Shown here: positions 1 through 8,512 of the stretch, piece by piece | Layout: every line of letters begins with the position of its first letter | Numbering within the stretch: the first letter of the stretch is position 1 | Origin: an uncultured Kangiellaceae bacterium | Lineage (GTDB): Bacteria; Pseudomonadota; Gammaproteobacteria; Enterobacterales; Kangiellaceae | Length of the DNA stretch: 33,801 bases | Reading direction: 5' to 3' | Assembly (NCBI GenBank): GCA_905479925.1 | Contig: CAJQOL010000184.1 | Span: forward strand, 1 to 33,801 | The notes under the pieces: model-generated | Databases searched by the model: none | The model's input: only the letters and a program-made list of their open reading frames with translations | What the model was told of the DNA's origin: nothing | Translations under genes and position numbers: made by a program

Positions 1-1993
1 AAATCCTGATGCATTTGCCAATGGCAATATCAACAATTTGTTAGAAGGCAAAGTCCTAACAATTCCTGATGCATCAACTATACAAAATGTGCCAAAGCGT
101 GCAGCACTGCAAGATGTTGTTATGCAAAATCGAGAATGGCGTTCTGGTGGTGCTAGAAAAATAGTTGCTCAAGGCGATGACCAAAGCTCCGGTGACGGAC
201 AAGGTGGCGACGGCGCTAGACTAAGTTTAGGTACGGACAATGATTCTAATGATGCGGACGGTTACGGTGCTGATGAGGCTGAGTTAAATGAAATAAAAAA
301 TGAGTTGAATAAGGCTCAAGAAGAATCAGCCACTTTACAGGCTGAAAACGAAGCACTCAGGGCCCGTTTAGCTGAAATATTAGCCAAAGTTGAAGATAAT
401 CAAGAGTCGGCAGTTGAGGTTGAGGATGCGGAATTAGCAGCTTTAGGCCAAACTAATGAAGATAACAATGAACAAAATGAAAGCGAAACTGCAGAAGATA
501 CTACCCCTGAAACTGAAGACACCGTTGCGGATTCAGCGGATCAGCAAGAGCAAGCCAATGACGCTGTTGAAAGTGATACCGAACAAGCCGATACAGCACA
601 AGCAGATGCGGAGCAACAGGAAGAGCAGGTTGATGATACAGCGGATACTGAGAAAGTAGCGGACCAACAGCAAGATACTGCGCCACCGACAATTTTTAAG
701 AAAGAAGAAACTAGTATGATGGATGATCTACTAGGTGGTGGTTTAGTCATGTGGGGAAGTATTGGCTTAGTGGTGATAGCGTTGGTCATGGCGGTTTTCT
801 GGCGAATGAGAAAGCGAATGGAAGAAGACGAGTTCCAAGATGATTTGGTCGCTTCTGCTGGTGCTGGCTCAATGGATACAACTGAAGCCTTTGAACTTCC
901 GGATGTTGGCGACGATATGCTCGTTGAATTGGATATGGATGACGACGAACAGGTCTCACCGGAGAAGTCTGACGAAGCCTTCGACCCGCTTGGTGAAGCC
1001 GATATTTATATTGCCTATGGCAAACATGAGCAAGCGGAGAACTTGCTTCTTGATGCGATAGAAGACAATCCAGTAAGAGCAGACTTGAAAGTTAAGTTAA
1101 TGGAATGTTATGCAGAAACAGATGACCAAGAAAAATTTGAAGCATTAGCTAAAGAAGTTACTGAGGCTGTTGATGCCGATGAATGGCAGGAACAGGTTAG
1201 TTCTATGAGAGCGCAAGCATGGGGCGGTGGCGAAGAATCTATTGCGTCGATAGAAGATGATTTCGATCTACCTTCAACGGAAGATATTTTTGGTGAAGAC
1301 GACGAAGATGAACTAGATATTGACTTTGAAGAGTGTATCGACGAGAACGCATTAGACGACACAGATGACGCAGACATAGACTTTTCAGCTTCGGATAGTG
1401 CCGATGACGACTTTGATGTACTCGAAGGTCTAGATGACTTGGATGATGTCGAAGAGCTTGATGATATTGACGAGCTAGGTGATATTGACGAACTAGGTGA
1501 GATCGAAGGACTAGACGATGTTGACGGTTTAGACTCGCTTGACGAATTAGAAGATGCTTCTGATGAAGCCATTGAAGAAAGTTTTGAAGAGTTAGATATC
1601 GACATGGGGGACGAGCCAGAGATTTCAGCTGATGACTCCGATGATGATTTCTCCATCAGTCTGGATGAAGACGAATTTTCGGTTGATTCAGATGATGACG
1701 ACGATGACCTCTCTATTTCGTTTGACGAAGATGAGTTGGAAGATGAGCTATCTTTAGATTCCGAAGATGACTTTGACGGAGATTTTAATTTCGAAGACTC
1801 AGACGACGATATGGATTTTGACGACGCGATGGGCGATGATGGCGATGAGATAGCAACTAAACTTGATTTAGCACGCGCTTACGTTGATATGGGTGATGCT
1901 GACGGCGCCAATGAAATTCTAAAGGAAGTGGTTGCTGAAGGTAATGACGAGCAAAAGAAAGAAGCACAAGATTTAATAGACAAGTCTAGCTAG
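1..1993 (+). CDS. fimV: FimV-like polar pilus-assembly/motility protein, 5' end cut off
   Basis: The open frame enters from before base 1 (frame of base 2), and its first residues, NPDAFANGNINNLLEGKVLTIP, cover the end of the conserved FimV N-terminal region. The TTG at 38 is therefore not a real start. A coiled-coil stretch (about 280-400) is followed by an acidic Gln/Glu/Asp region. One membrane segment (about 740-800) ends in basic RMRKRM. A long acidic cytoplasmic part follows, with a TPR-like block near 990-1200. The C-terminal helix pair EIATKLDLARAYVDMGDADG is typical of FimV. In Pseudomonas FimV organises the cell pole for type IV pili and adenylate cyclase activation; that role is inferred here. 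The acidic region contains 18-bp repeats, listed separately. The family is secure; domains before base 1, such as LysM, cannot be checked. Confidence 0.9.
   Translation, partial: NPDAFANGNINNLLEGKVLTIPDASTIQNVPKRAALQDVVMQNREWRSGGARKIVAQGDDQSSGDGQGGDGARLSLGTDNDSNDADGYGADEAELNEIKNELNKAQEESATLQAENEALRARLAEILAKVEDNQESAVEVEDAELAALGQTNEDNNEQNESETAEDTTPETEDTVADSADQQEQANDAVESDTEQADTAQADAEQQEEQVDDTADTEKVADQQQDTAPPTIFKKEETSMMDDLLGGGLVMWGSIGLVVIALVMAVFWRMRKRMEEDEFQDDLVASAGAGSMDTTEAFELPDVGDDMLVELDMDDDEQVSPEKSDEAFDPLGEADIYIAYGKHEQAENLLLDAIEDNPVRADLKVKLMECYAETDDQEKFEALAKEVTEAVDADEWQEQVSSMRAQAWGGGEESIASIEDDFDLPSTEDIFGEDDEDELDIDFEECIDENALDDTDDADIDFSASDSADDDFDVLEGLDDLDDVEELDDIDELGDIDELGEIEGLDDVDGLDSLDELEDASDEAIEESFEELDIDMGDEPEISADDSDDDFSISLDEDEFSVDSDDDDDDLSISFDEDELEDELSLDSEDDFDGDFNFEDSDDDMDFDDAMGDDGDEIATKLDLARAYVDMGDADGANEILKEVVAEGNDEQKKEAQDLIDKSS
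1427..1552 (+). repeat. 18-bp in-frame tandem repeat inside fimV
   Basis: Units of 18 bp encode an acidic hexapeptide of the form D-[IV]-[DE]-[EG]-L-[GD]. The clearest units are gatattgacgagctaggt (1463-1480) and its one-base variant (1481-1498). They are flanked by diverged units at 1445-1462, 1499-1516, 1517-1534 and 1535-1552. The repeat keeps frame and probably changes the length of the acidic linker between strains. Confidence 0.75.
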
Positions 1994-2013
1994 TCTCAGA
2001 TCTTTAATTTATC

Positions 2014-2039
2014 AAAAGGCGGTTTATCCGCCTTTTTTT
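2014..2039 (+). terminator. Rho-independent terminator after fimV
   Basis: A perfect 9-bp stem, aaaaggcgg (2014-2022) with ccgcctttt (2028-2036), encloses loop tttat and runs into a T tract. It lies 21 bases after the fimV stop and about 20 bases before the truA start, so truA has almost no room for its own leader. Confidence 0.85.
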
Positions 2040-2059
2040 ATACTTTAAACTTTATAATT

Positions 2060-2875
2060 ATGCAGTTAATCGATCAAAATAATACAAGTCGTATCGCTTT
2101 GGGGGTGGAGTATTCTGGAGAGCGTTATTGCGGCTGGCAAAAACAACACCATTCTCCCTCGGTACAGGAACCTCTAGAAGAAGCACTTTCAAAAATAGCG
2201 GATCAGCCGATTAAGGTTTTCTGCGCAGGACGAACCGATACTGGTGTCCATGCAACGGGACAAGTTGTTCATTTTGATATGAGAGGTTCGCGGCCGCCTA
2301 CGGCTTGGCTACGGGGAGCAAATAACCATTTACCTTACGATATATCGGTCGTATGGTCTAAGCCTGTCAGTGAAGAGTTCCACGCGCGTTTTTCTGCAAC
2401 CAGCCGAACCTATCGTTATATTATTCAAAATAGCGAGTCACCAACAGCGACACTACATGGAAAAGTAGCCTGGCACCGACGCCCACTGGATCATTGTTTG
2501 ATGCAAAGTGGGGCGGATTACCTAGTTGGAAAGCAAGACTTCAGTTCCTTTAGGGCTAGTGCCTGTCAGGCTAATACCGCCATAAGAACGGTCGAATCGG
2601 TCACCTTATCTCGAATGAATCAAATGATATTTATTGATATTAAAGCTAATGCCTTTCTGCATCATATGGTTCGCAACATTGTTGGTTGTTTACTGCTTGT
2701 TGGTGAGGGACGGCGAGAGCCCATTTTTGTAAAAGAATTGCTAGCCAAGTTTGATCGGCGTTTAGCACCTGATACCGCTAAACCGGGTGGATTGTATTTA
2801 GTTGACGCAGGTTATCCTGAGTCATTACAGATTCCAAAGAGTAATATGACGCCCCTTGGCTTTCCGATAGAGTAG
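2060..2875 (+). CDS. truA: tRNA pseudouridine(38-40) synthase TruA
   Basis: TruA isomerises uridines 38-40 in the anticodon arm of many tRNAs. The 271-residue product has the usual length. The active-site motif FCAGRTDTGVHATGQVVHF places the catalytic Asp at residue 60, as in E. coli. Other family blocks are GVEYSGERYCGWQ (15-27), FHARFSATSRTYRY, DFSSFRA, and AFLHHMVRNIVG. The ATG at 2060 gives the normal N-terminus, but no Shine-Dalgarno sequence precedes it and the fimV terminator ends only about 20 bases upstream. Expression may depend on read-through. fimV-truA adjacency is common in gammaproteobacteria. Identity is essentially certain. Confidence 0.96.
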   Translation: MQLIDQNNTSRIALGVEYSGERYCGWQKQHHSPSVQEPLEEALSKIADQPIKVFCAGRTDTGVHATGQVVHFDMRGSRPPTAWLRGANNHLPYDISVVWSKPVSEEFHARFSATSRTYRYIIQNSESPTATLHGKVAWHRRPLDHCLMQSGADYLVGKQDFSSFRASACQANTAIRTVESVTLSRMNQMIFIDIKANAFLHHMVRNIVGCLLLVGEGRREPIFVKELLAKFDRRLAPDTAKPGGLYLVDAGYPESLQIPKSNMTPLGFPIE

Positions 2876-2980
2876 AAATTGGTCTAGCTATACTGCTCAA
2901 AGCATACAAAGCACAGATAAGACCAGTTATTGTTTGCACTAAGTTGATGGATTTATCGATTTATCTTTTTTTAAAGGGTG

Positions 2981-2995
2981 GTAGAATAGCGCCCA
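2981..2995 (+). promoter_or_regulatory. Possible -10 region of the accD promoter
   Basis: TAGAAT (2982-2987) is followed by a GC-rich stretch (agcgccc), about 40 bases before the accD ATG. This resembles many gammaproteobacterial sigma-70 promoters. A matching -35 is weak (about 2959-2966, AT-rich), so the call is tentative. Confidence 0.35.
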
Positions 2996-3026
2996 ATACA
3001 GCATGAAACACTAAGAGAATATAGAC

Positions 3027-3896
3027 ATGAGCTGGTTTGAGAGAATTCTTCCAAAACGTACTACGACCGTTTCTGATAGACGGCGCTCTGTGCCTGAAGG
3101 CGTATGGTCTAAATGTAAGAACTGTGATGCAGCGATCTATCGTGCAGAACTAGAAAGAACCCTAGAAGTTTGCCACAAGTGTTCATTTCATATGCGTATT
3201 ACCGCTAGAAAAAGGCTCGTTAAATTTCTAGATGAGACGAATCTAGTAGAAATCGCTGAAGAACTAGAACCAATCGATATCCTTAAGTTTAAAGACTCAA
3301 AGCGCTATAAAGATCGTATCTCCGCCGCTCAAAAAGTGAGTGGTGAAAGGGATGCTCTTGTTGTGTTCTCGGGTGATTTAAAGGGAATGCCGGTAGTTGC
3401 TTGTGCTTTTGAGTTTAATTTTATGGCAGGCTCCATGGCTGCTGTTGTTGGTGAAAAATTCGTTCGAGCGGCTAATGAAAGTTTGAAGCATAATAAACCG
3501 CTAATTTGTTTCTCTACCAGCGGCGGTGCACGTATGCAGGAAGCGTTAACCTCCTTATTTCAAATGGCTAAAACGAGTGCTGCACTGGCACGGCTTTCCA
3601 ATAAAGGGATACCCTTTATTTCGGTATTGACCGACCCAACAATGGGCGGAGTTTCAGCTAGTTTGGCAATGCTTGGAGACGTCAATATCGGTGAACCAAA
3701 CGCTCTTATTGGTTTTGCTGGTCCACGGGTTATCGAGCAAACCGTGAGAGAAACGTTGCCAGAAGGATTTCAAAGAAGTGAGTTCTTGCTTGATCATGGA
3801 GCAATTGACATGATTATTGACCGACGCGATATGCGTGACAGAATTGCGGCTTTGTTATCGAAGATGGTTAACGCAGAAGAAATAATCAGCGAGTAG
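3027..3896 (+). CDS. accD: Acetyl-CoA carboxylase carboxyltransferase beta subunit
   Basis: AccD pairs with AccA to transfer the carboxyl group from carboxybiotin to acetyl-CoA, making malonyl-CoA for fatty-acid synthesis in the cytoplasm. The N-terminal zinc ribbon is intact, with Cys 30, 33, 49 and 52 (CKNC and CHKC). It is followed by the crotonase-fold carboxyltransferase blocks [25 protein letters not shown] and [15 protein letters not shown]. At 289 residues it is slightly shorter than the E. coli protein. In Pseudomonas trpF lies between truA and accD, and folC follows accD. Neither is here: accD instead converges on a flavoprotein gene. Confidence 0.97.
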   Translation: MSWFERILPKRTTTVSDRRRSVPEGVWSKCKNCDAAIYRAELERTLEVCHKCSFHMRITARKRLVKFLDETNLVEIAEELEPIDILKFKDSKRYKDRISAAQKVSGERDALVVFSGDLKGMPVVACAFEFNFMAGSMAAVVGEKFVRAANESLKHNKPLICFSTSGGARMQEALTSLFQMAKTSAALARLSNKGIPFISVLTDPTMGGVSASLAMLGDVNIGEPNALIGFAGPRVIEQTVRETLPEGFQRSEFLLDHGAIDMIIDRRDMRDRIAALLSKMVNAEEIISE

Positions 3897-3969
3897 AATA
3901 ATAACCAGCTGCTGGTTCGCCTTTTATACCCAAACTCAAGAAACGCAATTTTAGATCTTAAGCAATGGT

Positions 3970-4072
3970 TTAGGCCGTTGCTTGAGCTATCTTTTTAGAC
4001 CGTCGCGCGAGCAGTGCTTTAGACCTTTGCTTCAGCTATGTATTAGACCCTTGCTTAAGCTATATATTAGAC
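3970..4072. repeat. 24-bp degenerate tandem repeat between accD and the flavoprotein gene
   Basis: Four units of 24 bp start at 3970, 3995, 4019 and 4043, with one extra base after the first. A fifth unit begins at 4067 with ttagac, whose first three bases are the stop codon (TAA, minus strand) of the flavoprotein gene. Each unit begins TTAGNCC; units 1, 3 and 4 continue with TTGCTTNAGCTAT and unit 2 is diverged. Read on the minus strand the units contain AAGCAANGGYCTAA, close to the core in the tracts at 11850 and 24351. There are no unique spacers, so it is not a CRISPR array. Confidence 0.8.
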
Positions 4073-5254
4073 ATAATTACCGGCAGCATACCCCGATGCC
4101 CAAGCCCACTGAAAATTATAGCCACCGAGGTGGCCAGTCACGTCTAATACCTCACCAATAAAGAACAAATTATCACATAAAGAAGATTCAAAAGTTTTCG
4201 AAGAAATGTTTTTGGTTTCAACGCCGCCAAGTGTTACTTCAGCAACTCGGTACCCTTCGAGACCTGCGGGGTAAATTGTCCAGTTGGTTAACGAGTTAAC
4301 GAGTTTATCTAAGCTGGGTTCATCGAGCTGTTTTAGTTTTGAATGGCATTGAAATTCGTCGCAGAAAAAGCTTGCTAGAGATTGACTCATTTCGGACGCT
4401 AACAGCGTTTTCGTCTGTATGTCTGGTCTGGTATTGCGGTTTTCTTTAATCCACTCAGGCACGTCAAGGTTTGGTAATAAATTGATCGACAAAGGGTCTC
4501 CTTGGCGCCAATAGCTTGATATTTGCAGAATGGCAGGTCCGCTTAATCCTTTATGGGTAAAAAGCATGGCTTCCTTAAAAGATTGGGAGTTACACGTAAC
4601 AATCACGTCTAGCGAATTTCCAGGTAGGTTATTGGTCTTGTTGAGCCACCGTTTATCGAATGTTAATGGCGATAAGGCTGGGGTCGTTGGCAACACTTTG
4701 TGGCCAAACTGTTCGGCTATTTGATAGCCAAAGTCACTAGCGCCCATGGTTGGAATTGATAATCCTCCGGTAGCAATGACGACAGAGTGACAAAGGTAGT
4801 CTTGGTTTTCAGTTTTCACAGTAAACGCCAGATTATCATCGTTTTTATTGATTTGAGATATCGGAGTTTTCAGCAATATATCTACCTTACTTTCCCGACA
4901 CTCATTGAGTAATAAATCCCTTATATCCTTAGAGCTTTTCTTGCAGAATAACTGACCTAAACCTTTATCGTAATATTCGATTTGGTATTTTTCCACCAAT
5001 TCAATGAAATTCCACTGATTATAACGACTCAAAGCTGACTTACAAAAATGTGGGTTGTCAGATAGGTAGTTTTCGGGTTCTATCGAATAATTGGTGAAAT
5101 TACAGCGCCCGCCGCCTGACATCAGTATCTTTTTACCAACCTTATTCGCGTGGTCTAGAATTAGTACCTTTTTGCCACGTTTAGCAGCGGTTATTGCGCA
5201 CATTAAACCCGCGGCCCCGGCCCCGATAACTATCACTGCGTAGTTTTCGTTCAT
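4067..5254 (-). CDS. YhiN/HI0933-family FAD-dependent oxidoreductase
   Basis: The 395-residue protein starts with a Rossmann FAD motif, VIVIGAGAAGLMCA (residues 8-21). The HI0933/YhiN family hallmark KVGKKILMSGGGRCNFTN follows, then GLSIPTMGASDFGYQIA, and the closing FAD motif FIGEVLDVTGHLGGYNFQWAWASG at the C-terminus. This family is widespread and often annotated as a flavoprotein or BaiN-like reductase. Its physiological substrate is unknown, and bile-acid chemistry should not be assumed. It is monocistronic and converges on accD. Its stop codon lies inside the 24-bp tandem repeat, so repeat changes could alter its last residues. Confidence 0.9.
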   Translation of the reverse strand: MNENYAVIVIGAGAAGLMCAITAAKRGKKVLILDHANKVGKKILMSGGGRCNFTNYSIEPENYLSDNPHFCKSALSRYNQWNFIELVEKYQIEYYDKGLGQLFCKKSSKDIRDLLLNECRESKVDILLKTPISQINKNDDNLAFTVKTENQDYLCHSVVIATGGLSIPTMGASDFGYQIAEQFGHKVLPTTPALSPLTFDKRWLNKTNNLPGNSLDVIVTCNSQSFKEAMLFTHKGLSGPAILQISSYWRQGDPLSINLLPNLDVPEWIKENRNTRPDIQTKTLLASEMSQSLASFFCDEFQCHSKLKQLDEPSLDKLVNSLTNWTIYPAGLEGYRVAEVTLGGVETKNISSKTFESSLCDNLFFIGEVLDVTGHLGGYNFQWAWASGYAAGNYV

Positions 5255-5490
5255 ATTTTGCTTAGCTATTTTATTAAGTCTAATGATCTTACCTTAATTA
5301 GCTAATAAGTGTTTGAATTAGTAGCTCAATCAGTCATAAATACGTTAATTGTCATTGTCTTCAAAGTTAGGTATGCTGGAGCTGCGCTACAGTCATATCT
5401 TAGGGCAATTTTATTCTAAATTATGGTTCGCTAGCGGTTTGGTGTTTGACTCAGTTTTTTACGAAATAGACCTGTTGTGAGGACGCATAG

Positions 5491-5787
5491 ATGTATAAAG
5501 AAATGTACTACAATGATGATTTGGAAAATTTGGCGGAAGAAGTCGTTTTTGAACAGATTCATCTTTTGTTGGAAGACGATGAAGTGGATGTGCCATCCTC
5601 TGAGGTTTCCATACAAGATATTGCGGCAATTGCACTGAACAATATGCCGGCCAAGTACTGCTGTAATTTTCTGGAAAAACGAGAGCCCGGCGAGCAACTT
5701 CAAGATGAAGTGAAAGATCTAAAACGCTACGCAAAAAGACAAGTATTAAAAGCTATTAGAAAAGTAAAAGCGATCCCCCACGATTAA
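5491..5787 (+). CDS. ComFB-like late competence family protein
   Basis: This 98-residue soluble protein resembles the ComFB family. It begins MYKEMYYNDDLENLAEEVVFEQI and continues with DIAAIALNNMPAKYCCNFLEKREPG. The run ALNNMPAKYC (a variant of ALNxLPPxY) is the family signature. The C-terminus is basic. The ATG at 5491 follows a good ribosome site (gtgagga, about 5476-5482). In Bacillus comFB sits in a competence operon; in gram-negative bacteria ComFB-like proteins have no settled role, though cyanobacterial members bind cyclic di-nucleotides. That is family knowledge, not shown here. The next gene starts 68 bases on, on the same strand. Confidence 0.75.
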   Translation: MYKEMYYNDDLENLAEEVVFEQIHLLLEDDEVDVPSSEVSIQDIAAIALNNMPAKYCCNFLEKREPGEQLQDEVKDLKRYAKRQVLKAIRKVKAIPHD

Positions 5788-5855
5788 ATCAAAAACGGGA
5801 TTGCTATAGAATAACTCTATTAAAACTCGAAAAATATCTAACACAAAGGCCACTG

Positions 5856-6704
5856 ATGCTGGAATACAACGTTAAACTTTCGGGCTGCGAATGCTCGATA
5901 GTTGAATGGAACCCCGACGCTAAAATTCCGGTTATTGCCTTGCATGGCTGGTTAGACAACCTATCTTCATTTGAAGCTATTGCTCAACATTTAAAAGATT
6001 ATAGAATCATTGCCGTCGATTTTCCCGGACATGGGCATTCCCACCATATAGAAGAAGGAAGAAGTTATCATTTTGTTGACGGTTTATTCTTGATCGATGA
6101 CTTGATTGAGTATTTAGGGTTGAAAACTGTTCACTTATTAGGGCATTCCATGGGGGGCGCTATAGCGACACTTTACGCCGCCACACAACCTAGCAGAATA
6201 GCGAAGTTAGCACTTATTGAAGCTTTAGGACCGGTTACCTCTCCGGTATCAGCTAGTACTAATATGATGGGAAAAGCGCTGTCTCAACGAAGAGCGCTAA
6301 AAGAAAAACGGAAGCCGGTTTATCCGGACTTTGAGCTAGCATTAAACGCACGGGCCGAGGTATCGGAGGTAGAGCCTTTATTAATTAAACCTATTGTGGA
6401 GCGGGGGTTAACGAGGTTGGCGGACGGAACTGGTTTCACCTGGCGAGCGGATTCTCGTTTGCGTATTCCTTCTGCTTTACGCATAGGAGAGCAACAAATT
6501 CGTTCTATTATTTCTAACCTTACCTGTCCGGCTCTTTTAATTGAAGCTGAGTCAGGCTTGTTGTTAAAGGAAGATGCTAAATATATCCAAGAACGCAAAG
6601 CGCTAGTTCCACAGTTAGAAATTCATCAGATTCCCGGTAGCCATCATCCTCATCTAGAGCGTCCCGCTGAAGTTGCTAGCCTGATAGAGCGTTTTTTAAA
6701 CTAA
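5856..6704 (+). CDS. Alpha/beta-hydrolase, substrate unknown
   Basis: This is a 282-residue alpha/beta-hydrolase fold protein without a signal peptide. An oxyanion-hole motif ALHGWLDN is at residues 28-35. The nucleophile elbow GHSMGG has Ser98. The C-terminal GSHHPHLERP carries the catalytic His at about 263-264. The Asp is probably in the strand ending LLIEAESG, where the usual Asp is not obvious. The cap and motif order resemble bacterial epoxide-hydrolase/esterase-like hydrolases, often annotated MhpC-like. An AAAGG ribosome site (about 5843-5847) precedes the ATG. It may be cotranscribed with the ComFB-like gene. fadD downstream has its own promoter region. Confidence 0.85.
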   Translation: MLEYNVKLSGCECSIVEWNPDAKIPVIALHGWLDNLSSFEAIAQHLKDYRIIAVDFPGHGHSHHIEEGRSYHFVDGLFLIDDLIEYLGLKTVHLLGHSMGGAIATLYAATQPSRIAKLALIEALGPVTSPVSASTNMMGKALSQRRALKEKRKPVYPDFELALNARAEVSEVEPLLIKPIVERGLTRLADGTGFTWRADSRLRIPSALRIGEQQIRSIISNLTCPALLIEAESGLLLKEDAKYIQERKALVPQLEIHQIPGSHHPHLERPAEVASLIERFLN

Positions 6705-6774
6705 TCAGTCATTTCTGCGGCTCGATTAGGCAGTTAAATCAATATATGGACTAGGCTGAGTGTTATCTGTCTAG

Positions 6775-6801
6775 TATACTGGCCAACTGGACAGACCATT
6801 T
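6775..6801 (+). promoter_or_regulatory. Candidate fadD promoter -10 and FadR-type operator
   Basis: AACTGGACAGACCATTT (6785-6801) closely matches the remembered FadR consensus, which has the form ANCTGGTCNGAC with a palindromic right half. One position of the left core differs. TATACT (6775-6780) is a plausible -10, which would put the start of transcription inside the operator. In E. coli, FadR represses fadD this way and long-chain acyl-CoA releases it. No good -35 is visible. The 17-bp match is seen; regulation is inferred. Confidence 0.55.
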
Positions 6802-6849
6802 AAAATAATAAAAGACAGCCTAGATAGGTTTGGTGGGAGAAAAACAATA

Positions 6850-8511
6850 ATGCAAAAACCGTGGTTAAAATCTTATCCGGAAAATGTTCCTGAAGAGATA
6901 GATTTAGATCGTTATCAGTCCCTCGTTGAAATCTTTGACGAAAGTGTTGCTCAGTACTCGGATCGGCCAGCGTTTGAGAATATGGGAACAACTTATACTT
7001 ATTCTGAACTTGCTCAAAAAGCAACCGACTTTGCAGCCTATCTACAATGTGAACTGGGTCTGGAGCATGGTGACAGGTTGGCGATAATGATGCCTAATTT
7101 GTTGCAATACCCAGTTGCTATATTCGGTGCAATGAAGGCCGGACTTAGTATTATCAATGTGAACCCCTTGTATACCGAAAGAGAGCTTAAACATCAGCTA
7201 AACGATGCGAGCGCGGATGCATTACTTATCGTTGCTAATTTTGCCTGTACATTCAGCGCTATTCGAAATGAAACTCCTGTTAAACATGTGATTGTCAGCC
7301 AGCTAGGTGACGGCCTTGCGGGCCTAAAGGGGCATTTAATAAATTTTGCGGTTAGTAAAATTAAAAAGATGGTACCAGCTTATCATTTGCCGGAAGCTAT
7401 CAGTTACAAAACAGCTTTGAAAAAAGGAGCGAAACACAAACTCACTCCGGTAACTTTAGATCACAATGATATCGCTTTCTTGCAGTATACCGGTGGAACA
7501 ACTGGGGTGGCTAAAGGAGCGGTTCTGACTCATAAGAACATGGTTGCCAACCTTATGCAGTCAAGCGCGTGGTTAGAAGGATCCTTGGTAAAGGGCGAAG
7601 AAATTGTTATAACGGCGTTGCCGCTTTACCATATCTTTTCATTGACAGCCAATTGCATGATATTTATAAAAATGGGTGGTAAGAATATACTAATTACTAA
7701 TCCGAGAGATATGCCGGGGTTTGTGAAAGAACTATCCAAGCATGCCTTCACGGTCGTTACTGGCGTTAACACGTTATTTAATGGCCTGCTCAATACCGAA
7801 GGGTTTGATAAGTTAGATTTTAGCCACTTTAAGTTTAGCTTAGGTGGAGGCATGGCGGTTCAAGAAGCAGTAGCAAAGCGCTGGCTGAAGGTGACTGGAG
7901 TGCCGTTGTTAGAAGCATATGGCTTAACCGAGACATCTCCGGCTGTTTGCATGAATCCAAGTTACTTAAAAGATTATAATGGCACTATCGGGTTACCAAT
8001 AAGTTCTACCGAGGTTTCTATAAGGGATGAAGAAGGTAACGAATTACCGCAGGGTGAGGCGGGAGAACTTTGGATTAGAGGTCCTCAGGTTATGCGCGGT
8101 TATTTAGATAGACCCAAAGAGACAGCAAATGTTTTAAAAGCTGGCGGATGGTTTACTTCTGGTGACGTAGCCACAATGGACGAGAATGGCTTTTTTAAGA
8201 TCGTAGATCGAATTAAAGATATGATTTTAGTTTCGGGGTTTAACGTTTACCCCAATGAAATTGAAGATGTAGTCGCCTGCAATGACAAAGTACTGGAGGT
8301 AGGAGCTATCGGCATTCCTAGCGAATCGAGTGGCGAAGCAGTTAAACTGTTTGTGGTTAAAAAAGATCCTAGTTTAACAGAGCAAGAGCTTATTGCTTAC
8401 TGTAAGGAGAACCTAACCGGTTACAAAGTGCCTAAAGCGATCTCGTTTATTGACGAACTTCCTAAGTCCAATGTTGGTAAGATATTGAGGCGCGAGCTTC
8501 GAGATTTATAA
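6850..8511 (+). CDS. fadD: Long-chain fatty-acid-CoA ligase FadD
   Basis: FadD activates imported fatty acids to acyl-CoA with ATP, at the inner face of the membrane, feeding beta-oxidation. The 553-residue product has the AMP-binding P-loop-like motif [16 protein letters not shown] (about residue 214 on), and then [11 protein letters not shown]. The fatty-acyl signature is [27 protein letters not shown] (in two parts). The C-terminal catalytic lysine is in [13 protein letters not shown] (K544). Length and N-terminus ([14 protein letters not shown]) match bacterial FadD. A ribosome site (gggaga, 6835-6840) precedes the ATG. rnd starts 1 bp after its stop, so the two are probably translationally coupled. 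A FadR-type operator sits upstream. Confidence 0.95.
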   Translation: MQKPWLKSYPENVPEEIDLDRYQSLVEIFDESVAQYSDRPAFENMGTTYTYSELAQKATDFAAYLQCELGLEHGDRLAIMMPNLLQYPVAIFGAMKAGLSIINVNPLYTERELKHQLNDASADALLIVANFACTFSAIRNETPVKHVIVSQLGDGLAGLKGHLINFAVSKIKKMVPAYHLPEAISYKTALKKGAKHKLTPVTLDHNDIAFLQYTGGTTGVAKGAVLTHKNMVANLMQSSAWLEGSLVKGEEIVITALPLYHIFSLTANCMIFIKMGGKNILITNPRDMPGFVKELSKHAFTVVTGVNTLFNGLLNTEGFDKLDFSHFKFSLGGGMAVQEAVAKRWLKVTGVPLLEAYGLTETSPAVCMNPSYLKDYNGTIGLPISSTEVSIRDEEGNELPQGEAGELWIRGPQVMRGYLDRPKETANVLKAGGWFTSGDVATMDENGFFKIVDRIKDMILVSGFNVYPNEIEDVVACNDKVLEVGAIGIPSESSGEAVKLFVVKKDPSLTEQELIAYCKENLTGYKVPKAISFIDELPKSNVGKILRRELRDL

Positions 8512-8512
8512 A

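Noticed and set aside
1108-1656. 182-codon minus-strand ORF rich in Ser
   Set aside because: It is the antisense of the GAC/GAT/GAA-rich acidic region of fimV, which cannot easily give stops on the other strand; there is no ribosome site or motif.
2053-2058. TATAAT immediately upstream of the truA ATG
   Set aside because: As a -10 it would start transcription inside truA, after the ATG, and no downstream start keeps the conserved N-terminus; there is also no -35. Likely chance in AT-rich sequence.
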